Of a stretch of 64,000 nucleotides of DNA, positions 17,512 to 26,555 are shown piece after piece. The stretch covers positions 62,001-126,000 of the forward strand of contig ONHN01000002.1 of assembly GCA_900317635.1 (NCBI GenBank). The letters are read 5' to 3'. Each line of letters opens with the position of its first letter. The stretch's first letter is position 1. The position numbers and the translations under genes are program-made. The DNA comes from an uncultured Prevotellaceae bacterium (lineage in GTDB: Bacteria; Bacteroidota; Bacteroidia; Bacteroidales; Bacteroidaceae). The notes under the pieces were generated by a model. The model ran no database searches and was not told the DNA's origin. It was given only the letters and a program-made list of their open reading frames with translations.

Positions 17512-17529
17512 ATACAATATTATATATGT
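17512..17529. repeat. AT-rich islet in the exbB-exbD gap
   Basis: ATACAATATTATATATGTA lies in a GC-rich gap about 50 bases before the exbD start. It shares AATATTATATATGTA (15 bases) with the islet at 50003 and its first bases with the 19-base islets at 1789 and 24582. Confidence 0.5.
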
Positions 17530-17581
17530 AGTCGGCGCGCCGGAGTGCATCGCGATGAAACCTTTGTTACCTTAATTATGT

Positions 17582-18475
17582 TTAGTGCGTGGAGTTGAAC
17601 GTCTGAACGATGCTGAAGCCTACTTCGTCGAGGGCGAAGGTGAGGCGGTCGATCTTGTTGGTGAAGTAGTTGTAGGCAATAACGGCGAGGGCACCAGTTG
17701 CGATACCAGAGGCCGTGTTAACAAGTGCCTCGGAAATACCCGTTGACAGGGCGGAGCTGTCGGCGCCGCCTTCCGTACCCATGGCGGAGAACGAACGTAT
17801 CATACCGAGCACCGTACCGAACAGACCGGTCAGCGTACCGAGCGTTACGATAGTACCGATGATGGGGAGGTTTTCCTGCATCGTAGGCATTTCGAGGGCG
17901 GTGGACTCTTCAAGCTCTTTCTGGATAGCGAGCACCTTTTGGTCTTTGTTGAGTTCGGTGTTGGCTTCCATTTCGGCGTACTTGCGGAGCGTTGCGCCTA
18001 CTACGTTAGCAACAGAACCTTTCTGCTCGTCGCAGAGGGCATTGGCCTTCTTGAGGTCGCCGCTGCGGAGGGCAGCTTTGATTTCGGAAACGAACTTAGC
18101 AAGGTTCTTCTTGCCGTAAGCGGTGCGAAGAGCGAAGAAACGCTCGATTGCAAGAGCTACAACGGTGAAGAGCTGCAACCAGATGAGGGGCACAACGAAA
18201 CCACCTTTGTAGACCGTACCCATGAGGTTGGCGGGTTCGAGGCTTACGTCGGCGGGAAGGAGGACGTAGAAAGCAGCGAGGCCTTCGCCACCCTTGAAGT
18301 TGCTAATCTGACCGAAGACGAACAGATAAACCAGCACGGCGATGACGGCGCAGCATGCGATGACGGCCAGACCGCTCTTAATGCCGGTAAAGCCCTGAGA
18401 CTGTTTCTTTGCAGGAGCGCTCTTGGGCGCAACCTTGGGAGCACCCGTAGGTGCGGTAGCAGTTGTAGTTGCCAT
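17582..18475 (-). CDS. exbB: MotA/TolQ/ExbB proton-channel protein
   Basis: First gene of the TonB energy-transducer operon. The 297 residues begin with an unusual Ala/Thr/Pro/Lys-rich cytoplasmic leader (about 1-30). Next come a helix (about 33-52), a second helix near VVPLIWLQLFTVVALAIERFFAL, a cytoplasmic helical loop, and the two conserved C-terminal helices with LPIIGTIVTLGTLTGLFGTVLGMI and SEALVNTASGIATGALAVIAYNYF. The last two carry the channel-lining threonines typical of ExbB. A 116-base gap separates it from exbD. Confidence 0.95.
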   Translation of the reverse strand: MATTTATAPTGAPKVAPKSAPAKKQSQGFTGIKSGLAVIACCAVIAVLVYLFVFGQISNFKGGEGLAAFYVLLPADVSLEPANLMGTVYKGGFVVPLIWLQLFTVVALAIERFFALRTAYGKKNLAKFVSEIKAALRSGDLKKANALCDEQKGSVANVVGATLRKYAEMEANTELNKDQKVLAIQKELEESTALEMPTMQENLPIIGTIVTLGTLTGLFGTVLGMIRSFSAMGTEGGADSSALSTGISEALVNTASGIATGALAVIAYNYFTNKIDRLTFALDEVGFSIVQTFNSTH

Positions 18476-18597
18476 TGTTTTTGTTGTGTTTGTTTTGGTT
18501 TTGATTAATGAATTTGGTTAGTTTTTCGTTTGTAAGGTGTTCGCAACATGCGTGTTTGACACGTCAAGGCATCATTTTTGCGCGTTGCTAGCAAGGG

Positions 18598-18605
18598 CAA
18601 AGATA
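18598..18605 (-). promoter_or_regulatory. Putative -7 box for the exbB-exbD-exbD-tonB operon
   Basis: TATCTTTG on the minus strand, an exact TAnnTTTG match, 123 bases before the exbB start in a 222-base gap. No TTTG at the right -33 spacing. Confidence 0.4.
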
Positions 18606-18697
18606 GTAATTATTTGCCAAACTACGTTTTTCGCGCACATTTTTTCAACAAAAATAATGTTTTTTATGTTTATTGGCGTTTGCGGGCTGTGGTTTTC

Positions 18698-19972
18698 TCA
18701 GACGAAGCGCGTAAGGAACTGCCAAAACCAGGCGGCGAAGCGCTCGCAGCGGCTGTAGCGTGTCTTGTAGGTTTCGGGGGTGAGGAGGAAGCTGCGGGTG
18801 GTCTTGTCGCGTTCGAAGATGTGGCGTATCTGCCGCGAGGCGGCGGCGTCGGCAATGACGAGGTTGCATTCGTAGTCGAACGAGAGACTGCGGCTGTCGA
18901 GGTTGGACGAGCCTATAAATACCACCGTGCTGTCGGCCACGAGCACTTTGCTGTGGTGGAAACCACCTTCGTAGACCCAGATGCGCGCGCCGTGTTTCAT
19001 CAGGCGGTGGGCCGCGTGAAGCACGATGTGGGGTGTGATGGGAATATCGCTTTTGCGCGAAATCATAATCTCAACGTCCACGCCGCGCTCGCATGCGCGG
19101 CGGATGGCTTTGCGCAGGTGGGGACAGAGCGTGAAGTAGGGATTGATGATTTGCAGGGAGGTGTGGGTGCTATCGATGATTTGCACGAAGGTGTCGTGGA
19201 TGATGCGTCGCGGACTGCCTGGGCCGCGATTGACCACGCCGACGAGCTTGCTACCAGCCGTTTGCGTGGTGTCGGACGTGGCAAAGCTGAAGTGGCGCGA
19301 TGCTTTCTCGCCGCCAGTGTAATACTGCTCACCGTGAACGTCTTGGTGCGTTATCCTGTTCCAAAACTTTAAGAAGATTTCTTGCAGCTCATCGACCACT
19401 TCGCCCTCTACGCGCAGGTGCAAATCGTGCCATTCGCCAAAGGGCGGTTTGCCCTTGATGTAGTAGTCGGCCACGTTCATGCCGCCCGTGTAGGCCACGA
19501 GGCCGTCGATGACGACGATTTTGCGGTGGTCGCGGCGGATGGCGTGGTTGATGTAGGGAAAGCGTACGGGGTCGTACTCGTAGATTTCTATGCCGCGCGA
19601 GCGGATGGTGTCGAGGTGCTTTTTGCGTAGCGGTCGGTTGTTGCTGCTGTTGCCGAAGCCGTCGAAGATGACGCGCACCTCTACGCCTTCGCGCACTTTC
19701 TCGGCCAGCAGGCTGAAGAGGACGCGCGAGATGCTGTCGTTGCGGAAGTTGAAATACTCGAGGTGGATGCTTCGCCGCGCTTGGCGAATGGTGTGGAAAA
19801 GGTCGTCGAACTTTTCTTGTCCTGAAGCAAAGAAGACGATGCTGTTGTTTTGAGAGAAGGGTACGCCGAGCTGCTCGGCCAGGGCGTGACAGAGGGCGGT
19901 GTCGGCACCATGTTGCGCGCTGAGCGGTAGAAACAGCAGAGAAAAGAGGATGGATAATATATAATTGCGCAT
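18698..19972 (-). CDS. Phospholipase D-family protein, cardiolipin synthase-like, with signal peptide
   Basis: Two HKD motifs mark the phospholipase D superfamily: HRKIVVIDG in the first half and HHSKVLVADSTVVFIGSSNLDSRS in the second. The layout (424 residues, PYINHAIRRDHRK, GEWHDLHLRVEG) matches cardiolipin synthase B/ClsA-like enzymes that join two phosphatidylglycerols or use phosphatidylethanolamine. Unusually it starts with a short signal peptide (MRNYILSILFSLLFLPLSAQ) rather than two membrane helices, suggesting a periplasmic or membrane-tethered form. The ATG at 19972 is chosen for that signal. It starts two bases beyond the kdsD stop, so it is translated in the same operon. Confidence 0.85.
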   Translation of the reverse strand: MRNYILSILFSLLFLPLSAQHGADTALCHALAEQLGVPFSQNNSIVFFASGQEKFDDLFHTIRQARRSIHLEYFNFRNDSISRVLFSLLAEKVREGVEVRVIFDGFGNSSNNRPLRKKHLDTIRSRGIEIYEYDPVRFPYINHAIRRDHRKIVVIDGLVAYTGGMNVADYYIKGKPPFGEWHDLHLRVEGEVVDELQEIFLKFWNRITHQDVHGEQYYTGGEKASRHFSFATSDTTQTAGSKLVGVVNRGPGSPRRIIHDTFVQIIDSTHTSLQIINPYFTLCPHLRKAIRRACERGVDVEIMISRKSDIPITPHIVLHAAHRLMKHGARIWVYEGGFHHSKVLVADSTVVFIGSSNLDSRSLSFDYECNLVIADAAASRQIRHIFERDKTTRSFLLTPETYKTRYSRCERFAAWFWQFLTRFV

Positions 19973-19973
19973 C

Positions 19974-20924
19974 TTACACATTTGTACGGAAAGAGTCAAC
20001 GATACCAAGTAGGCGATTGCGCTCATCGGTAACGAGAACGCAATGTATCTTCTTTTCCTGCAATATCTTTTCTACTGTGGCAATCTTTTCGGTGGGTTCA
20101 ACGCGGCAGGGGTTGGGCGTCATGAAGTCTTTGGCGGGGCTTTGGAAGAAGGCATCGCCGCTGCGTTCGATGGCTCGGCGCACGTCGCCGTCGGTGATGA
20201 TGCCCACGACGCTGTCGGCTTCGACGATGACGCAGAGGCCAAGGCGCCCTTTGCTCATCGTGACGATGGCCTCGCGCATGGGCGTTTCGGGGCTGACGAC
20301 GGGCAGTTCGCTGGCTTGCATCACGTCGGCAGCCGTTGTCAGGAGGCGCTTGCCCAGCGAACCGCCAGGGTGGAAGTGGGCAAAGTCTTTGGCTTCGAAG
20401 CCGCGCGCATCGGCCAGGACGCAAGCCAAGGCATCGCCCATGGCTAAGGCGGCGGTGGTGCTGCTGGTGGGTGCAAGGCCCAGCGGCCCCGCTTCGTGCG
20501 GTACGCTTACGCAGATGTGGATAGTGGCGTAGCGGGCCAGGCGCGAGTTGGGATTGCCCGACATGGCGATGATGGGCACGCCCATTTCTTGCAGGTAGGG
20601 GATGAAGCGCAGGAGTTCGTCCGTCTCGCCGCTGTTGGAGATGGCCAGCACGACGTCGTCCGAGGCAATGACGCCCAGGTCGCCGTGGAAAACGTCTAAG
20701 GGACTGACAAAGAAGCTGGGTGTGCCCATGGAGGACATCGTGGCGGCAATTTTGGCTCCTATCAGGCCGCTTTTGCCTACGCCCGTGACGATGAGTTTCC
20801 CTTTGCAGGATAGGATGAGGGCTACGGCACGGTCGAATTCATCGTCTATTTGGTCGATGAGTCCGCTAATGGCTTCGGCTTCGTCGCGAAGACATTGGCG
20901 CGCTAAAGCTATTTGGTTTAGCAT
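19974..20924 (-). CDS. kdsD: D-arabinose-5-phosphate isomerase (KdsD/KpsF)
   Basis: Makes arabinose-5-phosphate, the precursor of Kdo in lipid A core. It has 316 residues: a SIS domain (about 30-170) with VTGVGKSGLIGAKIAATMSS and FVSPLDVFHGDLG, then two CBS domains (about 200-315) with GIITDGDVRRAIE and CVLVTDERNRLLGIVD. The family-conserved HPGGSLGKRLL linker is present. kdsA, the next enzyme in the pathway, is directly upstream in the same direction, which supports the assignment over KpsF capsule paralogues. Confidence 0.95.
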   Translation of the reverse strand: MLNQIALARQCLRDEAEAISGLIDQIDDEFDRAVALILSCKGKLIVTGVGKSGLIGAKIAATMSSMGTPSFFVSPLDVFHGDLGVIASDDVVLAISNSGETDELLRFIPYLQEMGVPIIAMSGNPNSRLARYATIHICVSVPHEAGPLGLAPTSSTTAALAMGDALACVLADARGFEAKDFAHFHPGGSLGKRLLTTAADVMQASELPVVSPETPMREAIVTMSKGRLGLCVIVEADSVVGIITDGDVRRAIERSGDAFFQSPAKDFMTPNPCRVEPTEKIATVEKILQEKKIHCVLVTDERNRLLGIVDSFRTNV

Positions 20925-20967
20925 AGAAAAGGAATGGTTGTAGAGCTTAAAGCACGAGGCTTGCGGC

Positions 20968-21720
20968 TTATAGTAGGTTTTTAATGACGTCTTGCAGTTG
21001 GTTGAGCGGAAGCATGTTAGGCCCGTCGCTTAGAGCTTCGTCTGGTGTGGGGTGCGTCTCGAAGAAGAAGCCTTGCGCGCCGAAGGCTTTAGCGGCTTGC
21101 GCCATGGCTGGAATGTATTCGCGGTTGCCGCCCGTCTTACCGCCAGCGGCACCTGGGCGTTGCACGCAGTGGGTGCAGTCCATCACGACGCGGTCGGCCA
21201 AGGGGAGCATGACGGGGATGTTGCGGAAATCGACGACGAGGTTGTTGTAGCCGAACGTCGTTCCGCGTTCCGTCAGCCACACCTCCGTAGCACCAGCGTC
21301 GCGGCATTTCTCTACGGGGTAGCGCATGTCGTCGCCGCTCAGGAACTGCGCCTTCTTCACGTTGACGATGCGGCCTGTGCGGGCGGCTGCCACGAGCAGG
21401 TCCGTCTGTCGGCAGAGGAAGGCGGGTATTTGCAGCACGTCGGCCACGTTGGCGGCGGCTTCGGCTTGATAGCTTTCGTGTATGTCGGTGGTTATGCGCA
21501 GGCCGTAGCGACTTTTGATGTCGGCCAACATTTGCAGTCCGCGTTCAAGGCCTGGTCCGCGAAACGAGCGTATGCTGGTGCGGTTAGCTTTGTCGAAGGA
21601 CGCTTTGAAGATGATTTCCGCACCCGTTGCTTCGTGTATCTTTACTAATTCTGCGGCCACGCAGTCGAGCAGTTCGGCGCTTTCTATGACGCAGGGGCCT
21701 GCAATAAAGAGAGGAGTCAT
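20968..21720 (-). CDS. kdsA: 3-deoxy-8-phosphooctulonate synthase
   Basis: Condenses arabinose-5-phosphate with phosphoenolpyruvate to Kdo-8-phosphate. The TIM-barrel signatures are FIAGPCVIES, IIFKASFDKANRTS, SFRGPGLE, DVLQIPAFLCRQTDLL, NVKKAQFLS and CTHCVQRPG. The N of NVKKAQF occupies the site that is Asn in metal-independent enzymes. The ATG at 21720 gives MTPLFIAGPC, a compact 250-residue enzyme; an in-frame ATG at 21780 would add 20 residues that do not look conserved. It pairs with kdsD immediately downstream. Confidence 0.95.
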   Translation of the reverse strand: MTPLFIAGPCVIESAELLDCVAAELVKIHEATGAEIIFKASFDKANRTSIRSFRGPGLERGLQMLADIKSRYGLRITTDIHESYQAEAAANVADVLQIPAFLCRQTDLLVAAARTGRIVNVKKAQFLSGDDMRYPVEKCRDAGATEVWLTERGTTFGYNNLVVDFRNIPVMLPLADRVVMDCTHCVQRPGAAGGKTGGNREYIPAMAQAAKAFGAQGFFFETHPTPDEALSDGPNMLPLNQLQDVIKNLL

Positions 21721-21793
21721 TTGTTGGAGTATTGTATGAGAGAGGACTGTTCTTTTGTGAAGGGGCAGAAGCTTTTGCAAGTCCTTACAGGCC

Positions 21794-24154
21794 TCATTCG
21801 ATGGTGAACTTTGCGAATTTTAGCAGGAGGGTTTTGGTTCCCGTCACTTCAAACGCAACGGTGGCCTTGGCGTTAGCTCCCGCGCCCTCAACGGCTACCA
21901 CGGTGCCGCGCCCGAAGCGTTCGTGAACGATGCGTGTGCCGGGGTTGAGGGCGGGCGTAGCCTGAGCTGATGCAGGAGCGGCCGATGCTGTTGGCACGCT
22001 GGCGGGTTTCAGCCTTCGCCACGAGCCAGCGGCAGGTGTGGGTGTGGGGCGCGATGTGGCAGCAGGCGCGTTGTTGCTGCGCCACGATGCCGTTGGCCTC
22101 TTGTCAGGCTCCCAAGCGTTGAAGGTTTTTTGTCGTTGACGGAAAGGCGTGAAGCCTTCGTCCGCTGCGCCAGCATCGCGCTCAACATATTGCGGGTCGA
22201 TTTCGTCAAGGAAGGGGCTGGGCAGGGCGTGCTCCAGCTGTCCGTAGCGCCAGCGCGAGGTGGCGTACGAGAGTGTGCAATGCGTCTTGGCGCGCGTGAC
22301 GGCTACGTAGAACAGTCGGCGTTCCTCCTCCATTTCGGCGTTGCTGAAGCGGGCCGACGCGGTGGGGAAGAGCTCGTCTTCAAGGCCCGTGACGAAGACG
22401 CTGTCGTATTCCAGCCCTTTTGCGGCGTGGATTGTCATAAGCGTCACTCGCGGCTGCCCGTCGTCGTGCTGGTCCTGGTCAGTGAGCAGGGAAACTTGCG
22501 GCAGGTAGTCGATGATGGTTGTCAGTTCCTGTCCCGCTTCTTCGCGTTGTTGCTGCTGATAATCGGCAATGGAGTTCAGCAGTTCTTCCACGTTCTCGCG
22601 TCGCGAGAGGTTTTCGGGCGAGTTGTCGGCGCGCAGGTCGGCCTCTATGCCGCTTTCTTTCACGACGGCCGTTGTCAGCGTGTAGGCATCGATGTTGGCG
22701 ATGCGCTGTCGGAAACTCAGGACGAGGTTGGCAAAGGCCATCAGTTTGCTTTGCGTGCCACGGTTCACGCTGACGCCGTAGTTGGCAGGGGCGCAGAGCA
22801 CGTTCCATAGCGCTGTCTCTTCGCGCACGGCGGCTTGTCGGAGTTTTGTTAGCGTCGTGGCCCCAATGCCGCGTGCGGGATAGTTCACCACGCGCACCAG
22901 TGCTTCCTCGTCGGCGGGGTTGCAGGCCAGTCGCAGGTAGGCTATGATGTCCTTGATCTCTTTGCGCTGATAGAACGATAGGCCGCCGTAGATGCGGTAG
23001 GGGATGTTGGTCTGTCGGAAGTTTTCTTCAAACGAGCGACTTTGCGCATTGGTACGGTAGAGCACGGCGATCTCGTTGAAGGGCACGTGTTCGTAGCGGT
23101 GGAGCCGGCGTATTTCGCGCGCAATCTTCAGGCTCTCTTCTTTGTCGCTGAAAGCCGAAATCACCTTTAGGCGTTCGCCTTCGCCCTCTTCGCTATACAC
23201 CTCTTTCGGTATGCGCCCCTGGTTGTGGGCAATGATGGAGTTGGCGGCGCCCACGATGCGTTGCGTAGAGCGGTAGTTGCGTTCGAGCTTGATGAGGTGG
23301 GCGGTAGGGTAGTTGGTTTGGAAACTGAGGATGTTGCCAATCTGTGCCCCGCGAAAGCCATAGATGCTTTGCGCGTCGTCGCCCACCACGCAGAGGCATG
23401 CCTCTGGCGGTGCCAGCTGACTGATGATTTTATACTGCGCGTAGTTCGTGTCTTGGTACTCGTCCACGAGGATGTAGCGGAAGCGATCGCGGTAGCGCGC
23501 CATGACATCGGCGTTGTTGCGGAAGAGCAGGAAGGTTTCCAACAGCAGGTCGTCGAAGTCAAGCGCATCGGCTTGCAGGCATCGGCGGCGATACTCGGTG
23601 TAGAGTTTCCACGTGTCGGGTCGTCCGTCGCGCTTGTCGGCTGCGAGCAGGTCGCTGTCGGCGGCATAGGCTTCGGGCAGGACGAGACGGTTTTTAGCAT
23701 CCGAGATGCGTCCCTGCACGGCGGCGGGTTTATACACTTTGTCGTCAAGGCCGCGCTCTTTGATGATGGTCTTCAGCAGGTTGCGCGAATCGGCCGTGTC
23801 GTAGATGGTGAAGTTCGACGTAAACGGCGTTACGCCCTCGTGGGCTTCGCGGCGCAGGATGCGGGCAAAGATGCTGTGGAACGTGCCAGCCCACAGTCCG
23901 CGCGAGGCCTCACCGCCCACGAGCTCAGCAATGCGCCCCGTCATCTCGCGCGCCGCCTTGTTGGTGAACGTCAGCGCGAGAATGGCCCAGGGCGGTACGC
24001 CGTGGGCCAGCAGATACGCAATTTTATAGGTCAGCACGCGCGTCTTACCTGAGCCAGCACCCGCTATGACGAGCGACGGGCCGTCGCAGTAGCTGACGGC
24101 CTCCCATTGTGCAGGGTTCAGACCCTGCCGCAGTTGTGTGTCGTTGAGTTCCAT
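21794..24154 (-). CDS. uvrD: UvrD/PcrA-type superfamily 1 DNA helicase
   Basis: A 3'-5' helicase of 786 residues for repair and replication-fork maintenance. Motif I is GAGSGKTRVL, Ia is LTFTNKAAREM, motif II is ILVDEYQDTNYAQY, motif III VGDDAQSIYGFRGA, motif IV NYRS, motif V VTLMTIHAAKGLEYDSVFVTG and motif VI VAVTRAK. The C-terminal 60 residues (about NPGTRIVHERFGRGTVVAVEG) form the PcrA/UvrD Tudor-like tail that binds RNA polymerase. A proline/alanine-rich linker (about 680-730) precedes it. The UvrD/PcrA distinction is only a name. Confidence 0.96.
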   Translation of the reverse strand: MELNDTQLRQGLNPAQWEAVSYCDGPSLVIAGAGSGKTRVLTYKIAYLLAHGVPPWAILALTFTNKAAREMTGRIAELVGGEASRGLWAGTFHSIFARILRREAHEGVTPFTSNFTIYDTADSRNLLKTIIKERGLDDKVYKPAAVQGRISDAKNRLVLPEAYAADSDLLAADKRDGRPDTWKLYTEYRRRCLQADALDFDDLLLETFLLFRNNADVMARYRDRFRYILVDEYQDTNYAQYKIISQLAPPEACLCVVGDDAQSIYGFRGAQIGNILSFQTNYPTAHLIKLERNYRSTQRIVGAANSIIAHNQGRIPKEVYSEEGEGERLKVISAFSDKEESLKIAREIRRLHRYEHVPFNEIAVLYRTNAQSRSFEENFRQTNIPYRIYGGLSFYQRKEIKDIIAYLRLACNPADEEALVRVVNYPARGIGATTLTKLRQAAVREETALWNVLCAPANYGVSVNRGTQSKLMAFANLVLSFRQRIANIDAYTLTTAVVKESGIEADLRADNSPENLSRRENVEELLNSIADYQQQQREEAGQELTTIIDYLPQVSLLTDQDQHDDGQPRVTLMTIHAAKGLEYDSVFVTGLEDELFPTASARFSNAEMEEERRLFYVAVTRAKTHCTLSYATSRWRYGQLEHALPSPFLDEIDPQYVERDAGAADEGFTPFRQRQKTFNAWEPDKRPTASWRSNNAPAATSRPTPTPAAGSWRRLKPASVPTASAAPASAQATPALNPGTRIVHERFGRGTVVAVEGAGANAKATVAFEVTGTKTLLLKFAKFTIE

Positions 24155-24159
24155 CGTCG

Positions 24160-24588
24160 TTACGGCTGAGGTTGCTGAGCTTTCTTGGTTCGCTGTATGT
24201 CGTTGCGCAGTTTTTGCTCATAAAACTTTTCGCGCAATGCGCGGTCGTCGTGGTTGGCGGCCTCTTTTATTTTGATAGAGTCTTGCAGTAGCAAGGCCAC
24301 TTCGCGGGCGTCGATAGCGTGGGGATGCTGCCGGCGGAGCGAGTCGAGGCGCGCCTCGGCATCGGCGTATTGCCCGCCAGCGTAGAGCTTTCGCGCTTCT
24401 TCTATGAAGCGTTGGGCCGCCGCTTCGTCGCGTTGGCGGCGCGTCTGCAGCGTGTCGGTAGGAGCGGTTTTGGCCCCTGCGCTATCGGTAGTCTGTGGCG
24501 TGGGCGCAGTGCTTGGTGCTTTGGGCTGACAACTGCACAGCGTGGCCGTGAGGGCGATGTATATAATATTAATATTGTATAGGCGCAT
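24160..24588 (-). CDS. Small lipoprotein with helical, TPR-like region
   Basis: A 142-residue predicted lipoprotein: a short hydrophobic N-terminus with lipobox-like LCSCQ near residue 20, a Pro/Thr-rich linker (about 23-48), then charged helices. EARKLYAGGQYADAEARLDSLRRQHP (split here at its natural midpoint) looks like one tetratricopeptide unit. It lies 5 bases upstream of the helicase gene and 9 bases downstream of ispE, so it belongs to the operon. The N-terminal codons overlap the AT-rich islet shared with position 1789. Function unknown; a Bacteroidetes-type conserved lipoprotein is the best description. Confidence 0.72.
   Translation of the reverse strand: MRLYNINIIYIALTATLCSCQPKAPSTAPTPQTTDSAGAKTAPTDTLQTRRQRDEAAAQRFIEEARKLYAGGQYADAEARLDSLRRQHPHAIDAREVALLLQDSIKIKEAANHDDRALREKFYEQKLRNDIQRTKKAQQPQP
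24562..24582 (-). repeat. AT-rich islet at a start codon (copy 2 of an exact 19-bp match)
   Basis: On the minus strand ATACAATATTAATATTATA codes residues 4-10 of the lipoprotein at 24588 (YNINIIY). It is identical over 19 bases to the non-coding islet before the ATG at 1809. One copy is untranslated and the other translated, so protein selection cannot explain the match. Confidence 0.65.
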
Positions 24589-24597
24589 CGGGAGTGG

Positions 24598-25425
24598 TTA
24601 TTGCAGGTAACTGCTCTGAAAGACGTAGCAGTCGGGAAAGACGTTAGGCGCTTCGGCCATTTTGTGGCGAAACAGTCCGAAGACGGCACTGCCGCTACCG
24701 CTCATGGCGGCATAGACGGCGCCCATGTCGTAGAGCGTTTCTTTGATGGCCGCTATCTGCGGATACTGCGGAAAGACGCTGTCTTCGAAGTCGTTGCGCA
24801 ACAGCTTGCGCCATTGCTCCACGGGTTTTGCCAGCACCGTGCGCAGGTCGGTGTCGGGTTTGCGCGGCGTGATGCCAGCGTAGGCATCCTTTGTGGGGAC
24901 GGACACGGCGGGTTTCACCAAGACCAGCGTCCAGCCGCGAAGCGACAAGTCCAGCGGTGCGAGCACGTCGCCAATGCCCGTGGCCAGGGCTGGCTGCGCT
25001 TTCACGAAGAACGGGCAGTCGGCACCGATTTTGGCCATGCGTGCTTCAAGATCCTCGTCGCTGAGCGGGAGGTCGAACAGCTGGCGCAGGGCGCAGGCCA
25101 TAGCTGCCGCGTCGCTACTGCCACCGCCCAAACCCGCACCCATCGGGATGCGCTTGTGCAGCCAGATGTCAACGGGAGGAATGTCAAAGTCGGCGCGCAG
25201 CGCTTCCAGCGTGCGCACCACGAGGTTGTCCTTCGCTTCGCCTTGCACCTTCTGTCCGCTGAGTTGCAGGCTGTAGGGCGTATCGGTGCCTTCAAGGAGC
25301 TTCACTTCAAGCTCGTCGTGCAGGGGGATGGCGTAGAACGCCGTCTCGATGTTATGGTAGCCATCGGCGCGCCGTTCTACGACGTGCAGACCGAGGTTGA
25401 TTTTGGCTTGTGGTTCGAGGAGCAT
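24598..25425 (-). CDS. ispE: 4-diphosphocytidyl-2-C-methyl-D-erythritol kinase
   Basis: A GHMP kinase of the non-mevalonate isoprenoid pathway, 275 residues. The family motifs are AKINLGLHVVERRADGYHNIETAF at the start, the ATP loop PMGAGLGGGSSDAAAM, DCPFFVKAQPALATGIGD, and the C-terminal YAAMSGSGSAVFGLF. The ATG at 25425 gives MLLEPQAKINLGL, matching the family's usual N-terminus. An in-frame ATG at 25464 would overlap the upstream gene and add an alanine-rich extension. It is separated from the upstream gene by 17 bases. Confidence 0.96.
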   Translation of the reverse strand: MLLEPQAKINLGLHVVERRADGYHNIETAFYAIPLHDELEVKLLEGTDTPYSLQLSGQKVQGEAKDNLVVRTLEALRADFDIPPVDIWLHKRIPMGAGLGGGSSDAAAMACALRQLFDLPLSDEDLEARMAKIGADCPFFVKAQPALATGIGDVLAPLDLSLRGWTLVLVKPAVSVPTKDAYAGITPRKPDTDLRTVLAKPVEQWRKLLRNDFEDSVFPQYPQIAAIKETLYDMGAVYAAMSGSGSAVFGLFRHKMAEAPNVFPDCYVFQSSYLQ

Positions 25426-25442
25426 AGGGGTGTGTGAGGCGG

Positions 25443-26534
25443 TTAGGGCGTGCGCGGTTGCCACTCTACGAGGTCGCGGTCCAGCACGATGCGTTTGGCC
25501 TCGCCGCGTTTGCCCGTGATGTAGTAGTGGCGTGCTATTTGGTCGTCAATGCGCTTCAGGAACGCTTCGCGGATGCGCGCACACTTCTCGTTGATACTGT
25601 TTTTAAGGGGGTCGGTCACGTCTTCAATGCTTCTGCGCATCGCGTTCGTATCGGCCATGCGGCTGACGTGCTCGTAGAGCGCATAAAGTTCCTTAAAGTA
25701 GTCGGGCAGGTAGCTGAAGGGAATGCCCTCTTGGTGGCGCAGGAAGAGCAGATAAACGGCGCGCGGCAGGGGTGTCATGGCTATCTCCATTTCGTCGTAG
25801 TCGGGCAGGACGATGTGGTAGCTCGGCGTAACGATGAGGCGGCTGAGCTTCACCTTTTCCCTGACGAGCTCCTCCAGCATCCATTGCGCTATGCCGTGGC
25901 GCCGCAGTTTCTCGATGGTCAACTTTGCTTGCTCAAGCAATATCGTCACGTCGCTGTCGAAACGCTCGTCCGCCGTCAGCGGTTCAGCCCGCATCTGCCT
26001 GACCGCTCTGGATGCGAATCCCTTAACACGTTTCTCTGCTTGGATAAAGGTAGGCTGTTCCTCATCCTCTGCTTCTTCATACGAGCAAGGGGACACTACG
26101 TCGAGCGTGGCGACCTGTTCGAAAAGACGCGCTATCTGGCAGACCGCCTCGTCGGGTGCTATGCCTTCGGGTATTTCCCACACTTCAAGCCAATCGGCGC
26201 GGAAGCTGACAAGCGAAGGGCGGCGAATGATGCCCGTAGGCAGCAGCGACAAGAGCCTTTGGTTGATGAGGGCGGCGCTATCAGCGAAAGCGTCGGCACG
26301 GAAATAGGCCCGCGCCGCGCTGTCTTCCTGCACCTCTTTGATGAGGCGTGGCGGATAAACGAGGTCGATGCCTACGCCCCTGAGCGTTTCGCTCAACGTG
26401 TCCATACGGCTCATGCGCTGCGCGTCGTGCAGGTCCTGAGCATTGGGCGACACGAAGATAAGTTGCCTCGGCTCGGGAGCAAAGGGCAGGGCGCACGCCA
26501 TGTAGCGACCAGTAGCAGGCAGTTCGTAGAGCAT
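25443..26534 (-). CDS. Conserved protein of unknown function
   Basis: A 363-residue soluble protein without signal peptide or membrane helix. It has ALPFAPEPRQLIFVSPNAQD near the start, a proline/charge-rich segment, and a helical second half with EKVKLSRLIVTPSYHIVLPDYDEMEIAMTPLPRAVYLLFLRHQEG (shown here only for description of its beta-strand/helix pattern). The last 60 residues (INEKCARIREAFLKRIDD, ITGKRGEAKRI) are strongly basic and resemble a nucleic-acid or nucleotide-contact surface, but I identify no motif. It lies between the biotin-carrier gene and ispE and may be co-transcribed with both. Confidence 0.75.
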   Translation of the reverse strand: MLYELPATGRYMACALPFAPEPRQLIFVSPNAQDLHDAQRMSRMDTLSETLRGVGIDLVYPPRLIKEVQEDSAARAYFRADAFADSAALINQRLLSLLPTGIIRRPSLVSFRADWLEVWEIPEGIAPDEAVCQIARLFEQVATLDVVSPCSYEEAEDEEQPTFIQAEKRVKGFASRAVRQMRAEPLTADERFDSDVTILLEQAKLTIEKLRRHGIAQWMLEELVREKVKLSRLIVTPSYHIVLPDYDEMEIAMTPLPRAVYLLFLRHQEGIPFSYLPDYFKELYALYEHVSRMADTNAMRRSIEDVTDPLKNSINEKCARIREAFLKRIDDQIARHYYITGKRGEAKRIVLDRDLVEWQPRTP

Positions 26535-26555
26535 GAGGAGCGTGGTGCGTTGAAG

